NCBI GenBank assembly: GCA_900544365.1
Contig: UQVF01000057.1
Coordinates: forward strand, 1-10,526
Source: an uncultured Veillonella sp.
GTDB lineage: Bacteria; Bacillota; Negativicutes; Veillonellales; Veillonellaceae
Reading direction: 5' to 3'
DNA length: 10,526 nt
In this document: positions 7,918 to 10,526 of the stretch, in pieces
How positions within the stretch are numbered: position 1 is the stretch's first letter
Layout: every line of letters begins with the position of its first letter
Made by a program: the position numbers and the translations under genes
The notes under the pieces: model-generated
The model's input: only the letters and a program-made list of their open reading frames with translations
What the model was told of the DNA's origin: nothing
Databases searched by the model: none

Positions 7918-7925
7918 ACCTCCTT
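7918..7925 (-). promoter_or_regulatory. Ribosome binding site that fixes the acidic-protein start
   Basis: The minus strand reads AAGGAGGT, followed by TGTC and then ATG at 7913. The match is near perfect and rules out the upstream in-frame start at 8048. Confidence 0.85.
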
Positions 7926-7943
7926 ATAAAATAATGAATAGAT

Positions 7944-7969
7944 TACTTTCATTCTAATCCATGAAAGTA
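7944..7969. promoter_or_regulatory. 9-bp inverted repeat over the -10 box of the acidic-protein promoter, candidate operator
   Basis: TACTTTCAT (7944-7952) and ATGAAAGTA (7961-7969) are perfect inverted arms with an 8-nt centre. The dyad covers the -10 hexamer (7951-7956) and the expected start site. This is a classic place for a repressor that blocks RNA polymerase. The cognate regulator is unknown. Confidence 0.55.
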
Positions 7970-7979
7970 GGTGTGTCAA
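7951..7979 (-). promoter_or_regulatory. Sigma-70-type promoter of the acidic-protein gene
   Basis: On the minus strand TTGACA (complement of 7974-7979) is followed after exactly 17 nt by TAGAAT (complement of 7951-7956), five of six matches to the -10 consensus. Transcription would start near 7944 with a leader of about 30 nt. Confidence 0.82.
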
Positions 7980-7992
7980 TGTAAATCTGCAG

Positions 7993-8021
7993 TTGACATA
8001 CGTGTAAGTACGTACTATATT
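7993..8021 (+). promoter_or_regulatory. Sigma-70-type promoter of the hicA-remnant/hicB/uup transcript
   Basis: A perfect TTGACA (7993-7998) is followed after exactly 17 nt by TATATT (8016-8021), five of six matches to the -10 consensus. Its -35 box stands back to back with that of the minus-strand promoter, 13 bp apart, so the two could be regulated together. Transcription would start near 8028, about 165 nt before hicB. Confidence 0.82.
7999..8014. promoter_or_regulatory. Repeated TACGT element in the promoter spacer, candidate HicB operator
   Basis: TACGT occurs at 7999-8003 and again at 8009-8013, ten bases (about one helical turn) apart. The same bases also form an inverted repeat TACGT-N6-ACGTA, and GTACGTAC (8008-8015) is itself palindromic. 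The element fills the spacer between the -35 and -10 boxes, a position suited to autorepression. HicB proteins commonly repress their own operon; the assignment to HicB is inference. Confidence 0.4.
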
Positions 8022-8075
8022 AAATGTAAGATCTACTTTTGTATGCAATTAATCATTTTGTATATAACTAAATGA

Positions 8076-8144
8076 AAGCTGGTGATTGTGTTGGTAAAAC
8101 CCAAAACGTTACATACGATTCTGAAACAAGCAGGGATTAAATAG
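8076..8144 (+). pseudogene. hicA: 3' remnant of a hicA mRNA-interferase toxin gene
   Basis: The frame ending at TAG 8142-8144 reads KLVIVLVKPKTLHTILKQAGIK. Its last part, KPKTLHTILKQAGI, is the hallmark C-terminus of HicA toxins (the usual form is LKxGTLxxILKQAGI). HicA is a small RNase with a dsRNA-binding-like fold, about 60-80 residues long, that cleaves mRNA and is neutralised by HicB. Here the frame is closed upstream by TGA at 8073-8075. The N-terminal half, including the catalytic GSHHxxxxH-type segment, is not found in any frame, so no active toxin is expected. It lies 48 nt before hicB in the normal hicA-hicB order, which supports the call. A chance resemblance in a 22-codon stretch is the main alternative. 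Confidence 0.7.
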
Positions 8145-8192
8145 TTATAGTAGAGAATAGATAAAAAAGATATATTAAATAGGAGGTATATG

Positions 8193-8591
8193 ATGAGAAA
8201 AGAAATGTATCCAGCTATTTTTAGTAGCGATGGAAATGGGGGATACACCATCAGTTTTCCAGACTTGTTAGGCTGTGTTACAGAAGGTGATACATTGGCA
8301 GAAGCTGTAGAAATGGCAGAAGATGCTTTGGGACTTTACTTATATTCATTAAGTGAAGATAAAGAAATATTTCCAACACCTACCAACCCAACAGATATTC
8401 AATGTAGTCCGGGAGAATTTATAGGACTAGTAAAATGGGATGAAGAAGCATACTTGAGAAAAACAGATAATCGAGCTGTGAAAAAAACACTTACCATTCC
8501 TAGTTGGCTAAATCATAAGGCAGAAGAGAAAAATTTAAATTTTTCTAAAATTTTACAAAGTGCGTTAAAACAAGAATTAGGAATCGTATAG
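8193..8591 (+). CDS. hicB: HicB family antitoxin (orphan)
   Basis: HicB antitoxins bind and block HicA RNases and repress their own operon. The 132-residue protein has the N-terminal degenerate RNase-H-like domain with YPAIFSSDGNGGYTISFPDL, GCVTEGDTLAEAVEMAEDAL and LYLYSL (about 6-53). A linker follows, and then a C-terminal ribbon-helix-helix-type DNA-binding segment (about 97-130) with KKTLTIPSWLNHKAEEK and FSKILQSALKQEL. Both halves look intact. Two ATGs are possible; the one at 8193 is preferred because GGAGG (8182-8186) lies 6 nt before it, against 3 nt for 8190. The partner toxin upstream is reduced to a remnant, so this antitoxin appears to be alone unless it acts on a HicA elsewhere. 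The uup gene starts 5 nt after its stop. Confidence 0.9.
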   Translation: MRKEMYPAIFSSDGNGGYTISFPDLLGCVTEGDTLAEAVEMAEDALGLYLYSLSEDKEIFPTPTNPTDIQCSPGEFIGLVKWDEEAYLRKTDNRAVKKTLTIPSWLNHKAEEKNLNFSKILQSALKQELGIV

Positions 8592-8596
8592 ACAGC

Positions 8597-10526
8597 ATGA
8601 ATATCTTAACATTACAAAACATAGAAAAATCCTATGGCACACGGTTATTATTTAAAGACGTAAATGTAACTATAGCCTCGCAGCATCGTATTGGCTTAAT
8701 TGGTGTCAATGGGACAGGAAAAACAACTTTATTACAGGTCTTAGAAGGAACACAGGAACCAGATAAGGGGAGTATAGAACGGAATGGGAAGGCTACCATA
8801 CATCGATTGGAACAAGATCCGTACATCGATGAAAGTAGTACATTGTTAGACAATGTATTACTAGGAGACCACCCGAAACTTTCACTGGTACGAGAGTTTG
8901 AAAGAGCCTTACAAGAACCAGAATCACCGCAGTATATGAAATTATTAGCGCGCATGGATGAAGAAGATGGCTGGATTGTAGAGCAAGAAGCAAAGATGAT
9001 ATTGACTCGCCTTGGCTTTCAAGATGTATATGGGGCAGCTAACTCATTATCTGGGGGACAACGACGAAGATTGGCATTAGCTAGAGCGTTGGTGTACACG
9101 TGCGACTTATTATTGTTGGACGAGCCTACTAACCATTTGGACGAGGCTACTATTGAATGGCTAGAGCTATATTTAAAAGATAGAAAAGGCGCCGTATTAT
9201 TAAGCACCCATGATAGATATTTCCTAGATGCCGTGTGTAACACCATATGGGAATTGTCGAATCAAACCATATATGAATTTCAAGAGACCTACGAAACCTA
9301 TGTGTCGTTGAAAGAAGAACGAGAAGCGCAGTTAGATGCGATCGAAGAAAAACGTAGAAAGTTAATTGCCAGTGAATTACAATGGGTACGCCGTGGTGCC
9401 AAGGCACGAACCACGAAACAAAAGGCACGATTGCAACGGTTCGAGCAATTAAAAGCTATGGAAAAACGGCAAAAAGTAGGTACAGTGGATCCGATTGTAT
9501 TAGCGTCTCGTTTGGGAAATACAATCTTCGACATAGAACATCTATCATTTTCCTATGATACGGGACGAGATGTAATAAAAGATTTTACCTATCATATGGT
9601 GCGCCATGACCGTATCGGTGTGGTGGGGCCCAATGGGATTGGCAAGACTACGCTGATGAAGCTTTTCCAAGGTGCATTAGAACCGACAGGAGGCACTATG
9701 GGGCGTGGAGAAACAGTTCGGATTGGATATTTCTCGCAACAATTGCCGGCCTTTAAAGAAGACCAACGGGTGTTAGATTATATTAGAGAAAATCGTTCCT
9801 ACTTGCACTTGCCCGATGGTAGCTCTTTAAGTGCAGGTCAATTATTGGAACGATTTTTATTTCCCCCATCCCATCATGGCTTACCAATCCGTAAATTATC
9901 TGGTGGTGAAAAACGGCGACTCTTTTTATTGCGCATCTTAATGGATGCGCCTAATGTATTACTATTAGATGAACCAACTAATGACTTGGATATTCCTACA
10001 TTAGAAGTGTTGGAAGATTTCTTAGATTCTTATAGTGGTATTGTCATCACTGTCTGTCATGATCGATATTTCTTAGATCGCGTAGTAGACAAGCTATTTA
10101 TATTTACGGGAGATGGTCATATAGAGGTATACCATGGTGGATACTCTGATTATGAAGCGGATAAGGATTTAGTTGGTGTCATGGGTGGTGATACGAAACG
10201 AGGTGTATTACGCCATGCAGTGCAGGTACAGGGGAGGTCTACTGGGAAATCTACGCATGACAGTTCTACTCCTCATACTGAAAGTATAAGTGATGACAGT
10301 GTTGTTATGCATGGGGCTGATAGTGTCGCAGAGGGGTTAAGCGATACTGATATAAGCCATCCGGTCATATCGAAAAAGAAACTAACCCTAGGGGAAACGA
10401 AAGAACTAGAAGAATTGGAATTCCGCATTGAGGAATTAGAAGGCCTAGTGAAAGCTTACGATGCCATGATTGCCCAAGGGGGTAGTGACTACGACGCTAT
10501 TGAAAACACTATTAAGGAACGAGAAC
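8597..10526 (+). CDS. uup: ABC-F family ATPase, Uup type (3' end beyond window)
   Basis: ABC-F proteins are soluble twin-ATPase proteins without membrane domains. They act on the ribosome, and Uup is also tied to DNA branch-structure tolerance and precise transposon excision. The frame is open for 643 codons to the window edge. First ABC domain: GVNGTGKTT (36-44), LSGGQ (151-155), DEPTNHLD (175-182). The inter-domain linker carries ELQWVRRGAKARTTKQKARL, typical of Uup. Second domain: GPNGIGKTT (344-352), LSGGE (434-438), DEPTNDLD (458-465). Both catalytic glutamates (E176, E459) are present. An unusual Ser/Asp/His-rich spacer (about 520-592) precedes the C-terminal coiled coil (from about 596), which is cut off. 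The ATG at 8597 has no good ribosome binding site (AGGAA ends 13 nt away) and lies 5 nt after hicB, so coupled translation is likely. Confidence 0.9.
   Translation, partial: MNILTLQNIEKSYGTRLLFKDVNVTIASQHRIGLIGVNGTGKTTLLQVLEGTQEPDKGSIERNGKATIHRLEQDPYIDESSTLLDNVLLGDHPKLSLVREFERALQEPESPQYMKLLARMDEEDGWIVEQEAKMILTRLGFQDVYGAANSLSGGQRRRLALARALVYTCDLLLLDEPTNHLDEATIEWLELYLKDRKGAVLLSTHDRYFLDAVCNTIWELSNQTIYEFQETYETYVSLKEEREAQLDAIEEKRRKLIASELQWVRRGAKARTTKQKARLQRFEQLKAMEKRQKVGTVDPIVLASRLGNTIFDIEHLSFSYDTGRDVIKDFTYHMVRHDRIGVVGPNGIGKTTLMKLFQGALEPTGGTMGRGETVRIGYFSQQLPAFKEDQRVLDYIRENRSYLHLPDGSSLSAGQLLERFLFPPSHHGLPIRKLSGGEKRRLFLLRILMDAPNVLLLDEPTNDLDIPTLEVLEDFLDSYSGIVITVCHDRYFLDRVVDKLFIFTGDGHIEVYHGGYSDYEADKDLVGVMGGDTKRGVLRHAVQVQGRSTGKSTHDSSTPHTESISDDSVVMHGADSVAEGLSDTDISHPVISKKKLTLGETKELEELEFRIEELEGLVKAYDAMIAQGGSDYDAIENTIKERE

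Noticed and set aside
7914..8048. N-terminal extension of the acidic protein on the minus strand
   Set aside because: It translates through a near-consensus promoter and the ribosome binding site of the 7913 start, and its composition is unlike the acidic body.
8072..8140. A 22-codon frame starting ATG 8072 (MKAGDCVGKTQ...)
   Set aside because: It has no ribosome binding site and no family resemblance; the overlapping frame matches the HicA C-terminus. A frameshifted piece of the same hicA fossil remains possible.
8033..8251. Minus-strand 72-codon frame over the start of hicB
   Set aside because: It is a shadow of hicB and its leader, hydrophobic only because of AT-rich antisense codons.
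8597..10526. The ABC-F gene as an antibiotic-resistance (Vga/Msr-type) protein
   Set aside because: The WVRRGAKARTTKQKAR linker and C-terminal coiled coil point to Uup; no resistance-type linker is evident.

Overview
The window is a stretch of low-GC bacterial chromosome. It reads as a Firmicutes-type genome, and I infer Negativicutes, most likely Veillonella or a close relative. The grounds are strong AGGAGG-type ribosome binding sites, AT-rich promoters close to TTGACA/TATAAT, and the order mfd - SpoVB/YabM-type flippase - mazG - hup, which parallels the mfd-yabM-yabN neighbourhood of Bacillus. The genus is inferred from gene style and was not checked by a search.

Layout. Bases 1-180 are a leader with no gene. 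Bases 181-6143 hold a tight plus-strand operon: mfd (transcription-repair coupling factor), a 14-helix polysaccharide/lipid-linked sugar flippase 1 nt after it, mazG overlapping the flippase stop, and hup (HU) 35 nt further on. A strong hairpin terminator near 6158-6227 closes it. A separate plus-strand gene (6322-7437) encodes an MGDG-synthase/UgtP-like glycosyltransferase behind a clear -10 box and a perfect 17-nt palindrome. It converges on a small, extremely acidic protein of unknown function on the minus strand (7554-7913), and a bidirectional terminator at 7502-7547 lies between them.

Bases 7914-8192 form a divergent control region. Two near-consensus promoters stand back to back with 13 bp between their -35 boxes, and each carries a dyad or repeat suggestive of an operator. 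The plus-strand promoter leads into the 3' remnant of a hicA toxin gene, an intact hicB antitoxin gene, and, 5 nt later, a Uup-type ABC-F ATPase gene that runs off the right edge. This looks like a decayed toxin-antitoxin locus whose antitoxin survives and may now regulate its own transcript, including uup.

Functionally the window combines DNA repair and nucleoid maintenance (Mfd, MazG, HU), envelope building (flippase, glycolipid-type glycosyltransferase) and ribosome/replication-associated ATPase functions (Uup). I saw no CRISPR array, tRNA, rRNA, insertion sequence or prophage. I found no convincing undescribed multi-gene system. The most interesting region is the 7.9-8.6 kb control region with its orphan HicB.
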